64,000 bases of DNA, from contig CP076546.1 in the NCBI GenBank assembly GCA_018889975.1, positions 3,286,001 to 3,350,000 of the forward strand, given 5' to 3'. The position numbers and the translations under genes are program-made. Under the pieces are notes generated by a model that saw only the letters and a list, made by a program, of their open reading frames with translations, did not search any database and was not told the DNA's origin. Position 1 is the first letter of the stretch; the number at the start of each line of letters is the position of its first letter. The DNA comes from Bacillus sp. NP157 (GTDB lineage Bacteria > Pseudomonadota > Gammaproteobacteria > Xanthomonadales > Rhodanobacteraceae). Below are positions 9,188-16,616 of this stretch, one piece after another.

Positions 9188-9604
9188 ATGCGCCGTTTCG
9201 TCCTGCCCGCCCTCGTGCTCGCTTCGGCCGCTGCCCTTTCCGGCTGCGCCGCCGACATCCGCAACGACTCGCTCAACCGCACCCTGATGGCCTATGCCTC
9301 GGCGATCCGCTGGGGCGATTACGGCACCGCGCAATCGTTCGTGGACAAGGACTACGCCGAGGCCCACCCGGTCAGCTCGGTCGAGCAGAGCCGGCTGGCC
9401 CAGCTCCGCGTCACCGGGTACGACGACGGTGCCGGCCCGCGCCCCGATGGCGACGACGAGGTGGTGCAGACCGTGCAGATCACCGTGGTGAATATCAACA
9501 CGCAGGCGGAGCGCGGCCTGGTCGACCACCAGCGCTGGCACTACGACAAGCAAAAGAACCACTGGGTGCTGATGACCGGCCTGCCGGATTTCTCGCCGCA
9601 CTGA
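9188..9604 (+). CDS. Putative lipoprotein
   Basis: A 138-residue protein with a classical lipoprotein signal: MRRFVLPALVLASAAALSGC, lipid attachment expected at Cys20. The mature part (about 118 aa) begins helical (NRTLMAYASAIRWGDYGTA) and continues into strands with the tail WHYDKQKNHWVLMTGLPDF, resembling small NTF2-like periplasmic domains. I do not recognise a function. It starts 29 bp after the thioesterase and may be cotranscribed. Confidence 0.75.
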   Translation: MRRFVLPALVLASAAALSGCAADIRNDSLNRTLMAYASAIRWGDYGTAQSFVDKDYAEAHPVSSVEQSRLAQLRVTGYDDGAGPRPDGDDEVVQTVQITVVNINTQAERGLVDHQRWHYDKQKNHWVLMTGLPDFSPH

Positions 9605-9610
9605 TCCCTA

Positions 9611-9616
9611 TATAAT
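9611..9616 (+). promoter_or_regulatory. Probable -10 box for the rhodanese-like gene
   Basis: A perfect TATAAT stands 37 bases before the ATG at 9653, in an otherwise GC-rich stretch. The -35 region (around 9588-9593) is a poor match, so this is a suggestion only. Confidence 0.4.
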
Positions 9617-9652
9617 CGCGGGTTTACCCCCCAAGGGACGAGCAAGCACCCG

Positions 9653-10099
9653 ATGAACGACGTACTCCACAAGCTCCCCGAGTTCGCGAGCAACCACCTC
9701 GCGCTGGTCGCCCTGTTCGTGGCCATCCTCGTGGCGCTGCTTGCCACGGAAGTCACCCGCCTCTTCCAGAAGTGGACGAGCCTGACCCCGGCCGCCCTTA
9801 CCCAGCTGATCAACCGCGACACGCCGCTGATCATCGACCTGTCGGCGAGCGCGGACTTCGAGAAGGCCCACGTGCCGGGCGCGAAGAACGTGGCGATGAG
9901 CCAGTTCGATCCGGAAACCCAGAAGGACCTCTCGCGGGCGAAGGACCTGCCGGTGGTGCTGGTCGACAAGGACGGGCGCAACCTGTCCAAGGCGGCGGGC
10001 CGGCTGATCAAGGCGGGCTTCACCCGCGTCTATGTGCTGGATGGTGGCACCGCCAGCTGGCAGAACGCCCAGTTGCCGACGGCCAAGGGCAAGAAGTAA
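9653..10099 (+). CDS. Membrane-anchored rhodanese-like protein (YibN type), catalytic Cys missing
   Basis: A 148-residue protein with one N-terminal membrane span (about 16-34, LALVALFVAILVALLATEV) and a cytoplasmic rhodanese domain: LIIDLSASADFEKAHVPGAK and GFTRVYVLDGGTASW. The active-site loop reads VVLVDKDGRNLSKAAG; where an active sulfurtransferase has Cys, this has Asp105. E. coli YibN has a similar architecture and also lacks that Cys, so the protein is probably a non-catalytic scaffold. It is followed by a convergent reductase gene. Confidence 0.8.
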   Translation: MNDVLHKLPEFASNHLALVALFVAILVALLATEVTRLFQKWTSLTPAALTQLINRDTPLIIDLSASADFEKAHVPGAKNVAMSQFDPETQKDLSRAKDLPVVLVDKDGRNLSKAAGRLIKAGFTRVYVLDGGTASWQNAQLPTAKGKK

Positions 10100-10115
10100 G
10101 CCGGCCAGGGCCGGG

Positions 10116-11171
10116 CTAGAGGCCGTGGATGCCGGCCCGGTTGCGCAGGATCGATGCCAGCACGTCCGGCGCCACGTCGAACGAATCGTAGAACAGCCGG
10201 TCTTCCGGCAGTCCGGCATCCAGGAAGAGCTCACGGCCGGCCGCGATCATCGCGGGCGGCCCGCTCATGTAGAGGTCGTAACCTGACAGCACCGGGTGGT
10301 CGGCCAGCAGGGCCTCGTGCACGAGGCCCTCGCGCAGCCCCGCCTCGCGGGCGGCGTCGGGATCCGAGAGCACCGGCGTGAAGGTAATCGTCGACGACTG
10401 CGCCGCCCAGCCACGGGCCAGCTCGGCCAGGTAGAGGTCGTCCGCGTTGCGCACGCCCCAGTACAGGTGCATCGGACGGCGCGTGCCCAGCGCGATGAAG
10501 TGCTCGACCACGGCCTTCACCGGGGCGAACCCGGTGCCACCGGCCATGAACAGCATCGGCCGCTCGGAATCCTCGCGCGGCACGAAGGTGCCCAGCGGCG
10601 CCTCGATCGACAGCCGGTCGCCCACCTTCAGCGACTCGTACACCCAGGATGTAAAACCACCGCCCGGCACGTGGCGCACGTGCAGTTCGACCAGGCCATG
10701 GTCGCGCGGGCCGCTGGCGATCGAGAACGGCCGGTGCTTGCCGTCGGGTAGCACCACGTCCAGGTATTGCCCCGGCAGCCAGCGCAGCGTGTCGCCATCG
10801 AGCGGCCGCAGCCACAGGCCGACTACGTCGGGCGCCAGCATGCGTCGTTCGGCTACCTCGGTTTCGACCCGGCGGTGCGGGATATCCTCGACCGACGCGA
10901 TCTCGCGGGCCTGGATGGCGATGTCGCCGCAGGGCACGGCCTGGCACATCAGGATGCCGTGGTGCTCGCGCGCCGAGGCCGACAGGCCCACGGGCGGGTT
11001 GTAGGGGTATTCGCAGGTGCCCGCCACCAGGGTGGCCTTGCAGCTGCCACACACGCCGCCCCGGCACGAGTACGGCAGGGCGATGCCCGCGCGCTGGGCG
11101 GCTTCAAGGACGGTTTCGCCGTCAGCGGCATCGAACTGCTTGCCGGAGGCGCTCAAGGTTACGGTAGGCAC
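10116..11171 (-). CDS. 2Fe-2S ferredoxin-flavin oxidoreductase (AscD-like)
   Basis: A 351-residue NAD(P)H-dependent electron-transfer reductase. An N-terminal plant-type ferredoxin domain carries the cluster ligands Cys36, Cys41, Cys44 (CRGGVCGSC) and Cys76. The FAD domain has HRPFSIASG, and the NAD domain has MLFMAGGTGFAPVKAVVEH and YMSGPPAMI. The layout matches CDP-6-deoxy-4-hexulose-3-dehydrase reductases and phenol/benzoate-type reductases. No sugar or aromatic pathway genes lie nearby, so the partner is unknown. I start at GTG 11171; a longer open frame upstream would run into the divergent gene. Confidence 0.82.
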   Translation of the reverse strand: MPTVTLSASGKQFDAADGETVLEAAQRAGIALPYSCRGGVCGSCKATLVAGTCEYPYNPPVGLSASAREHHGILMCQAVPCGDIAIQAREIASVEDIPHRRVETEVAERRMLAPDVVGLWLRPLDGDTLRWLPGQYLDVVLPDGKHRPFSIASGPRDHGLVELHVRHVPGGGFTSWVYESLKVGDRLSIEAPLGTFVPREDSERPMLFMAGGTGFAPVKAVVEHFIALGTRRPMHLYWGVRNADDLYLAELARGWAAQSSTITFTPVLSDPDAAREAGLREGLVHEALLADHPVLSGYDLYMSGPPAMIAAGRELFLDAGLPEDRLFYDSFDVAPDVLASILRNRAGIHGL

Positions 11172-11219
11172 GAGCCCATTGTAGGACAATGACGGCTTTC
11201 CCATGGGACGAAACCGACG

Positions 11220-11672
11220 ATGGCCATCTGGAAGCACCCTATCGACCTCGACCGCATCAACGGCTGGAGCCGGAACACGATGATGGAGACGCTCGATATC
11301 CGCTTCACGGAGGCCGGCGACGACTGGCTGCGCGGCACCATGCCGGTCGACCACCGCACCCAGCAGCCGTTCGGCCTGCTCCACGGCGGCGCCTCGGTGG
11401 TGCTGGCGGAAACCCTCGGCAGCTCGGCCGCCTTGCTCACGCTCGACGTGGAGAAGGAGATCGCGGTCGGCCTGGACATCAACGCCAACCATATCCGCGG
11501 CGTGCGCGGTGGCCTGGTCACCGGAACGGCCCGGGCGATCCACCTGGGTCGCACCACCCAGGTGTGGGAAATCCGCATCGAAGACGAGGGCGGCAAGCTG
11601 GCCTGCCTGTCGCGCCTGACCATGGCGGTGATCCCCTCGCCGGGCGGTGCACCGGGGAACCTGCGCACGTGA
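11220..11672 (+). CDS. Hotdog-fold acyl-CoA thioesterase (YdiI/EntH type)
   Basis: A 150-residue cytoplasmic thioesterase very like E. coli YdiI (MenI): start MAIWKHPIDLDRINGW, core PVDHRTQQPFGLLHGGASVV containing the catalytic acidic region, then GLDINANHIRGVRGG and the closing LSRLTMAVI. YdiI hydrolyses 1,4-dihydroxynaphthoyl-CoA, but no menaquinone genes appear here and coq7 in this window points to ubiquinone use, so a general housekeeping role is more likely. It overlaps srkA by 4 bases (GTGA). Confidence 0.86.
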   Translation: MAIWKHPIDLDRINGWSRNTMMETLDIRFTEAGDDWLRGTMPVDHRTQQPFGLLHGGASVVLAETLGSSAALLTLDVEKEIAVGLDINANHIRGVRGGLVTGTARAIHLGRTTQVWEIRIEDEGGKLACLSRLTMAVIPSPGGAPGNLRT

Positions 11673-12613
11673 GCCACGCGGCGCCGTACGAAGCCCTCTC
11701 TCCCGATGTCGTGCTCGGCGCCGTGGACGCCACGGGCGCATGGAGCGACGGCCGCCTGCTGACCCTGAACAGCTACGAGAACCGCGTGTTCCAGGTCGGC
11801 CTCGAGGATGGCGGCTTCGTCGTGGCGAAGTTCTACCGTCCGGGTCGCTGGTCGGATGCCGCCATCGAAGAAGAGCACGCGTTCGCGCTGGAACTGGCCG
11901 CGGCGGAAATCCCGATGGTGGCGCCGCTCGCGTTCGACGGCCAAACCCTGCTGCGCCACGCCGGCTTTCGCTACGCGGTGTACCCGCGCCGTGGCGGCCG
12001 CGCACCGTCGCTGGAATCGGCCGACCAGCTGGCCTGGCTGGGCCGCCTGCTCGGGCGCATGCATGCGCTGGGTGCCCGCGAGCCGTTCCACCACCGGGCC
12101 ACGCTGGACCGCGCGACCATGATCGACGGCCCAGCGCGCGCCGCGCTCGGCTCGGACCTGCTGCCGGCCCATCTCTTCGATGCCTATCGCGGCGCGGTGA
12201 TGCGCGTCGACGATGCGGTGTCGAATCGTTTCGAAGCCGTCGGGCCGGTACGGCGGCTGCGCCTGCACGGTGACTGCCATCCGGGCAACGTGCTGTGGAC
12301 CGACGATGGCCCCCACTTCGTCGACCTCGACGACGCACGCATGGGCCCGGCGGTGCAGGACCTTTGGATGCTTGCCTCGGACGACGTCCTGCTCGATGCG
12401 CTGCTGGAAGGCTACGGCCAGTTCCGCGATTTCGACCCGGCCGAGCTGGCGCTCATCCCCGCGCTGCGGGCGATGCGCCAGGTGCACTACGCCGGCTGGA
12501 TCGCCGAGCGCTGGCACGACCCGGCTTTCCCTGCCGCGTTCCCGTTCGCCGCCGAAGGGCGCTGGTGGGAGCAACACATCGCCGACCTGCACGAAGCCGC
12601 CGAAGCACTCTGA
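11669..12613 (+). CDS. srkA: Stress response kinase A (YihE/SrkA)
   Basis: A 314-residue Ser/Thr protein kinase of the aminoglycoside phosphotransferase fold; in E. coli the homologue (328 aa) protects against stress-induced death. Seen: LLTLNSYENRVFQVGLEDG at the start of the N-lobe, VVAKFYRPGRW with the ATP-binding Lys, catalytic loop HGDCHPGNVLW, and FVDLDDARMGP with the Mg-binding Asp. The start is the GTG overlapping the upstream stop; translation is coupled to the thioesterase. Confidence 0.9.
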   Translation: MSHAAPYEALSPDVVLGAVDATGAWSDGRLLTLNSYENRVFQVGLEDGGFVVAKFYRPGRWSDAAIEEEHAFALELAAAEIPMVAPLAFDGQTLLRHAGFRYAVYPRRGGRAPSLESADQLAWLGRLLGRMHALGAREPFHHRATLDRATMIDGPARAALGSDLLPAHLFDAYRGAVMRVDDAVSNRFEAVGPVRRLRLHGDCHPGNVLWTDDGPHFVDLDDARMGPAVQDLWMLASDDVLLDALLEGYGQFRDFDPAELALIPALRAMRQVHYAGWIAERWHDPAFPAAFPFAAEGRWWEQHIADLHEAAEAL

Positions 12614-12680
12614 ACCACCGTTCCGGCAAGCGCCGCCGCGCATCGCCATAATTGCCCGTCCGCCTTACCTGGGTTCCCGC

Positions 12681-13124
12681 ATGCATTCGTTTTTCACCCG
12701 CGTCATCGCCGTGTTCGAAATCGCCGGTGGCCTCTATGGCCTGGTCCGCCAGCTGGAACACCTGTTCGGCTCGCGCATGGCCGGCCTCGACGCGGTGGTG
12801 ACCGTGCTCGGTGCGTTGCTGTTCGGCTTCATCCTCGTCGCCGGCGTGCTGCTCGCCGCCAACGATGCCCGCGGCACCCAGATGTCGGTGTGGGCCCAGT
12901 TCCTGCAGGCCCCGCTGGTGGCCACTTCGTTCTTCAGCTACGCGCTTTCCTCGGGCGCCTACGCCAACGTCTCCATGACGATCCAGCGCTCGCCGCGCCT
13001 CGGCTTCGACTGGGCCATCGCCGAACACGGCTGGCTGCTCGCCCTTGGCGGTCCGTCCTCGCCACACATCGGCATCAACGTGCTGGCGCTGGTGGCGTGG
13101 GCGATCCTGCGCTTCGGGCGGTGA
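12681..13124 (+). CDS. Hypothetical four-helix membrane protein
   Basis: A 147-residue protein that I do not recognise. It begins MHSFFTRVIAVFEIAGGLYG and has hydrophobic stretches at about 5-22, 37-60, 75-95 and 125-143, suggesting an integral membrane protein with few charged residues. It lies between srkA (67 bp) and rlmI (34 bp) on the same strand. Confidence 0.6.
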   Translation: MHSFFTRVIAVFEIAGGLYGLVRQLEHLFGSRMAGLDAVVTVLGALLFGFILVAGVLLAANDARGTQMSVWAQFLQAPLVATSFFSYALSSGAYANVSMTIQRSPRLGFDWAIAEHGWLLALGGPSSPHIGINVLALVAWAILRFGR

Positions 13125-13158
13125 CGATCGCCCCACCCCCTTCCAGTATCATGCCGGG

Positions 13159-14328
13159 ATGAACACCGCCTCCCTCCCCCAGATCCACCTCAAATCCGAC
13201 CGCGTCCCGGGCCATCCGTGGGTCTGGTCGGCCCAGATCGTCAAGCCGGCGGAGCGCATCCCGCCCGGTAGCGTGGTGGACGTGCTGGATGCGAAGGGGC
13301 GCTTCGTGGGCCGTGGTTTCTGGAATGGGCATGCGCGCGTCGCCTTGCGCCTGCTGACCACCTCGCCGGACGAGGCCATCGACGAGGGCTGGATCGCCGA
13401 GCGGCTGGATCGCGCCGTGGCGCTGCGTCGCGAGCTGCTCCGCCTGGACGAGGTGAGCGACGCGTGGCGCGTGGTCCATAGCGAAGGCGATGGCCTCTCC
13501 GGCCTGGTCGTGGATCGCTATGCGAACCACCTCGTCGTCGAGTATTTCGCCGCTGGCATGTGGCGCTTCCGCGATGCCATCCACGCGCAGCTGGAAAAGC
13601 ACTTCCCGGGCGCCTCGCTGTACTGGTTCGCCGAACAGCACGTGCAGCGCCAGGAATCCTTCGACGTGCGCTCGAACGACGCGCCGGCCGCGGTCGACGT
13701 GCACGAGCACGGGCTGGCCTTCCATGCCGCGCCCGGCCTCGGCCACAAGACCGGCTTCTTCGCCGACCAGCGCGACAATCGCCGCCGCTTCGCCGGGCTG
13801 GCCCGTGGCCGCCGGGTGCTCGACCTGTGCTGCAACGCCGGCGGTTTCGCCGTGCATGCGATGAAGGCCGGTGCGCTGTCGGCGACCGGCGTCGATGCCG
13901 ATGCGGCCATCCTCGAAGTCGCCCGCGAGAACGCACGGCTGAACGACGTGGAAGCAACCTTCGAGCAGGGCGATGTGTTCGAGTGGCTGCGCGCCGCGAT
14001 CGCCCGTGGCGAGACCTGGGACGCCGTGGTGCTCGATCCGCCCAAGCTCACCCGCGACCGCAACCAGGTGGTCAACGCGCTGAAGAAGTACTTCGCGATG
14101 AACCGCACGGCGATGGACGTGATCGCACCGGGCGGCATCCTGCTCACCTGTTCCTGCACCGGCCTGGTCGGCGAGGACGATTTCCTCGAGATGATCCGTC
14201 GCGTGGCGCTCAACGCCGGCCGCGACATCCAGATCCTCCACGTCGATGGCGCGGGCGCGGATCACCCGGTGGCGAGCAACGTCCCCGAGAACCGTTACCT
14301 GAAAGCGGCGTTCTGCCGGGTAGGCTGA
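13159..14328 (+). CDS. rlmI: Class I SAM-dependent rRNA methyltransferase (RlmI family)
   Basis: A 389-residue cytoplasmic enzyme predicted to methylate a cytosine (m5C) in 23S rRNA. An N-terminal PUA domain (about 1-80, with SDRVPGHPWVWSAQI) precedes the EEHEE-type linker and a Rossmann methyltransferase domain: GLGHKTGFFADQRDNRRRF, VLDLCCNAGGFAVHAMKAGA for SAM binding, VVLDPPKLTRDRNQV, and LLTCSCTGLV with the catalytic Cys region. Length and motifs match RlmI (396 aa in E. coli). A weak hairpin follows the stop. Confidence 0.88.
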   Translation: MNTASLPQIHLKSDRVPGHPWVWSAQIVKPAERIPPGSVVDVLDAKGRFVGRGFWNGHARVALRLLTTSPDEAIDEGWIAERLDRAVALRRELLRLDEVSDAWRVVHSEGDGLSGLVVDRYANHLVVEYFAAGMWRFRDAIHAQLEKHFPGASLYWFAEQHVQRQESFDVRSNDAPAAVDVHEHGLAFHAAPGLGHKTGFFADQRDNRRRFAGLARGRRVLDLCCNAGGFAVHAMKAGALSATGVDADAAILEVARENARLNDVEATFEQGDVFEWLRAAIARGETWDAVVLDPPKLTRDRNQVVNALKKYFAMNRTAMDVIAPGGILLTCSCTGLVGEDDFLEMIRRVALNAGRDIQILHVDGAGADHPVASNVPENRYLKAAFCRVG

Positions 14329-14329
14329 C

Positions 14330-14346
14330 GGCACGTTCACCGTGCC
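14330..14346 (+). terminator. Short hairpin after rlmI
   Basis: GGCACG-TTCAC-CGTGCC starts one base after the rlmI stop, with only TT following. It is a weak candidate for an intrinsic terminator. Confidence 0.35.
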
Positions 14347-14376
14347 TTGATCGCGGGGCAGCCCACACTTCCGGGC

Positions 14377-15459
14377 ATGTCCCGCAAACCGCCCACCGAA
14401 GCCCTCGAGCTTGCCAGCGAAGAACGCGCCCACGCGAAGGCGGCCGGGCTGGTCTACGTGTGCGACACCGATAGCGGGATCACCCGCTGCAAGCGCGGGC
14501 GCCACTTCAGCTACCTCGGCAGCGACGGAAAAACCGTTGCCGACGAAGACGTGCTGGCGCGGATCCGCGCCCTGGCGATTCCGCCCGCCTATACCCAGGT
14601 ATGGATCTGCGCCAACCCGCGCGGCCACCTGCAGGCGACCGGCCGCGATGCGCGGGCGCGCAAGCAGTACCGCTACCACGCGCGCTGGCGCAGCGAACGC
14701 GACCGCGGCAAGTTCACCCGCATCCTGGAGTTCGGCGCTGCCTTGCCCGCGTTGCGCCGGCGTCTGCGCAAGGACCTCGCCCTGCCCGGCCTGCCGCGCG
14801 ACAAGGTGCTGGCGCTGGTGGTGAGCCTGCTGGAAGAAACCATGATCCGCGTCGGCAACGACACCTATGCGCGGCAGAACAACTCGTTTGGCCTGACCAC
14901 GCTGCGATCTCGCCACGTCGCCGTCCGCCGCGGCCGGATCGAATTCCATTTCCGCGGCAAGAGCGGCCAGTGGCGCGACGTCGACCTCGACGATCGCCGC
15001 CTGGTGAAAGCCGTGCGCCGCGTCCAGGAATTGCCCGGCCAGCGCCTGTTCCAGTACCTGGACGACGACGGCCATCGCCAGCCGGTGGACTCGGGCATGG
15101 TCAACGACTACCTGCGCGAGGTCACCGGTGGCGAATTCACCGCGAAGGATTTCCGCACCTGGGGCGGCACCGTGCATGCGGTCGCCGTGCTCGCCGGGAC
15201 GGCCATGCCCGAGGAAGGCGGCGAGCGGGCGGTCAAGGCCGCGCTGGCCCAGGCGGTGAAAGACGTGGCCGCCGTGCTCGGGAATACGCCGGCGGTCTGC
15301 CGCGCGTCGTACATCCACCCGGAGGTGTTCGCGGGCTGGAGCGACGGCGAACTGCACAGGCGCGTGCCCGACGCGAGCCTGCGCCATCCGCGAAAATTGG
15401 AAACGTTGACCCTGGCTTTCCTGCGCAAACGTTTGCGTGCGACGAAGCGCTCCCCTTGA
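14377..15459 (+). CDS. DNA topoisomerase IB
   Basis: A 360-residue eukaryotic-type topoisomerase IB, the small bacterial form that relaxes supercoils through a 3'-phosphotyrosine. The N-terminal cap holds SGITRCKRGRHFSYLGSDGK; the catalytic domain shows RVGNDTYARQNNSFGLTTLR (Arg near 166), KDFRTWGGTVHA (Arg260) and CRASYIHPEVF with the nucleophile Tyr312. Length fits the bacterial family (about 315-370). It is an accessory enzyme found in scattered bacteria including xanthomonads and pseudomonads, and stands alone here. Confidence 0.93.
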   Translation: MSRKPPTEALELASEERAHAKAAGLVYVCDTDSGITRCKRGRHFSYLGSDGKTVADEDVLARIRALAIPPAYTQVWICANPRGHLQATGRDARARKQYRYHARWRSERDRGKFTRILEFGAALPALRRRLRKDLALPGLPRDKVLALVVSLLEETMIRVGNDTYARQNNSFGLTTLRSRHVAVRRGRIEFHFRGKSGQWRDVDLDDRRLVKAVRRVQELPGQRLFQYLDDDGHRQPVDSGMVNDYLREVTGGEFTAKDFRTWGGTVHAVAVLAGTAMPEEGGERAVKAALAQAVKDVAAVLGNTPAVCRASYIHPEVFAGWSDGELHRRVPDASLRHPRKLETLTLAFLRKRLRATKRSP

Positions 15460-15524
15460 CTCATATGGACGGCTATAGTGCGCGTACGGGGTTCGCGTTC
15501 GGGCTTGCAGGGGTGTGCGTAACG

Positions 15525-16454
15525 ATGTGGCGGTGGAGTGTGATTCCCGTAGGCGTGGCCGTGTTCGTGGCCTGGCTTGCCGTGGCCGATCGTGCGGTGG
15601 CTGGCGACGCCGTGCCGCCGCTGGTTGGGGTCGATGCGCAGACGCATCGCGGCGTGGTCGACGACACCTGGATCATCGCGCCGAAGAAGCTGAGCGACGC
15701 CACCCTGGCGGCGGTGAAGAACTATGCCGACGAAGGCGACATCGCGGCGGGCGTATCGCTGCGCTACGCAATCGACGACGCCCAGTGGATCGTCGCGGAC
15801 GTGTTCATCTACCCCGCCGGCCAGGGCGAAGAGCCGAAGATGCTCGCGCAGGCGGTGCAGGATTTCCGCGAGTCGGTGGCCTTCGCCGAGCGCCAGGAAA
15901 TCTACCGGAACGTCTGGTGGGGCGATGAAACCCCCTACGTAGCGAAGCTTCCCGGTGGGCGCCGCCAGTCGGGCCGCTTCCTGCCGATCGTTTTCGACGC
16001 CCAGCACGACATGCTCACCTCCCGCACGTACCTGTTCTACCGGAAGATGTATTTCGTGAAGGTGCGGCTGACCACGACGGTGGACGCGGTCGATTCGCTG
16101 TCCGAGGATGCCGACACGTTCATCGCCAGCCTGCTCGACGGGATCGACATCGTCAGCGTCGGCGGCTGCGGCCGCACGTTCGACGTCGCGACACTGGAGC
16201 CGGGTCAGTCGCCGCCACCCGAGCTGGCCGACGGCGTCAGCGCCGACGGTTTCCGGGTGGCGCTGAAAGCGAGCAAGGCCGGCACGCCCGCGTACGGCGC
16301 ACAGACGACGAAGACGATGGCGCTCGCGCTGAAACGACAGGTCGCCGGTGGCTGCACCACCCTGCAGTACAACCCACCGCTGGAAGACGACAACCGCACG
16401 GTGCTGCACCTGCAGTTCGGTGCGGACGACTGGGGCTCCGGCGCACGGCCGTGA
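15525..16454 (+). CDS. Hypothetical secreted protein
   Basis: A 309-residue protein of unknown function. It starts with a signal-like segment (MWRWSVIPVGVAVFVAWLAV, then ADRAVAG), so it is probably periplasmic. The mature region holds IIAPKKLSDATLAAVKNYAD and RYAIDDAQWIVADVFIYPAG, with no motif that I can name. An in-frame ATG at 15465 would add 20 residues. A strong GC hairpin follows. Confidence 0.6.
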   Translation: MWRWSVIPVGVAVFVAWLAVADRAVAGDAVPPLVGVDAQTHRGVVDDTWIIAPKKLSDATLAAVKNYADEGDIAAGVSLRYAIDDAQWIVADVFIYPAGQGEEPKMLAQAVQDFRESVAFAERQEIYRNVWWGDETPYVAKLPGGRRQSGRFLPIVFDAQHDMLTSRTYLFYRKMYFVKVRLTTTVDAVDSLSEDADTFIASLLDGIDIVSVGGCGRTFDVATLEPGQSPPPELADGVSADGFRVALKASKAGTPAYGAQTTKTMALALKRQVAGGCTTLQYNPPLEDDNRTVLHLQFGADDWGSGARP

Positions 16455-16462
16455 CATCCATA

Positions 16463-16493
16463 GCGGCCGGGGCGCGTCCCACGCCCCGGCCGC
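16463..16493. terminator. Perfect 12-bp GC hairpin between convergent genes
   Basis: GCGGCCGGGGCG and its exact complement flank a 7-base loop (CGTCCCA), 8 bases after the upstream stop. There is no T tract, so it may mark 3' ends rather than act as a classical terminator. Confidence 0.5.
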
Positions 16494-16616
16494 TGCCGGA
16501 CAAACACCGGCGGCACGCCCTTGTCCCTGGGTGCGCCGCGCGGGCTGCGACGACACGCGAATGATGAAGTCCCGGGCCGCCGGTGGCTATGGAAGATTTC
16601 TGAAAATTCGCAGGAA

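Noticed and set aside
10278-10283. GTAACC as a further sigma-type -35 box (also at 18746 and 20916)
   Set aside because: None has CGAA 16 bases downstream, and each lies inside a coding gene.
13075-15387. A 770-codon open frame on the minus strand
   Set aside because: It is antisense to rlmI and topoisomerase IB, both clearly recognisable. No start signal or domain.
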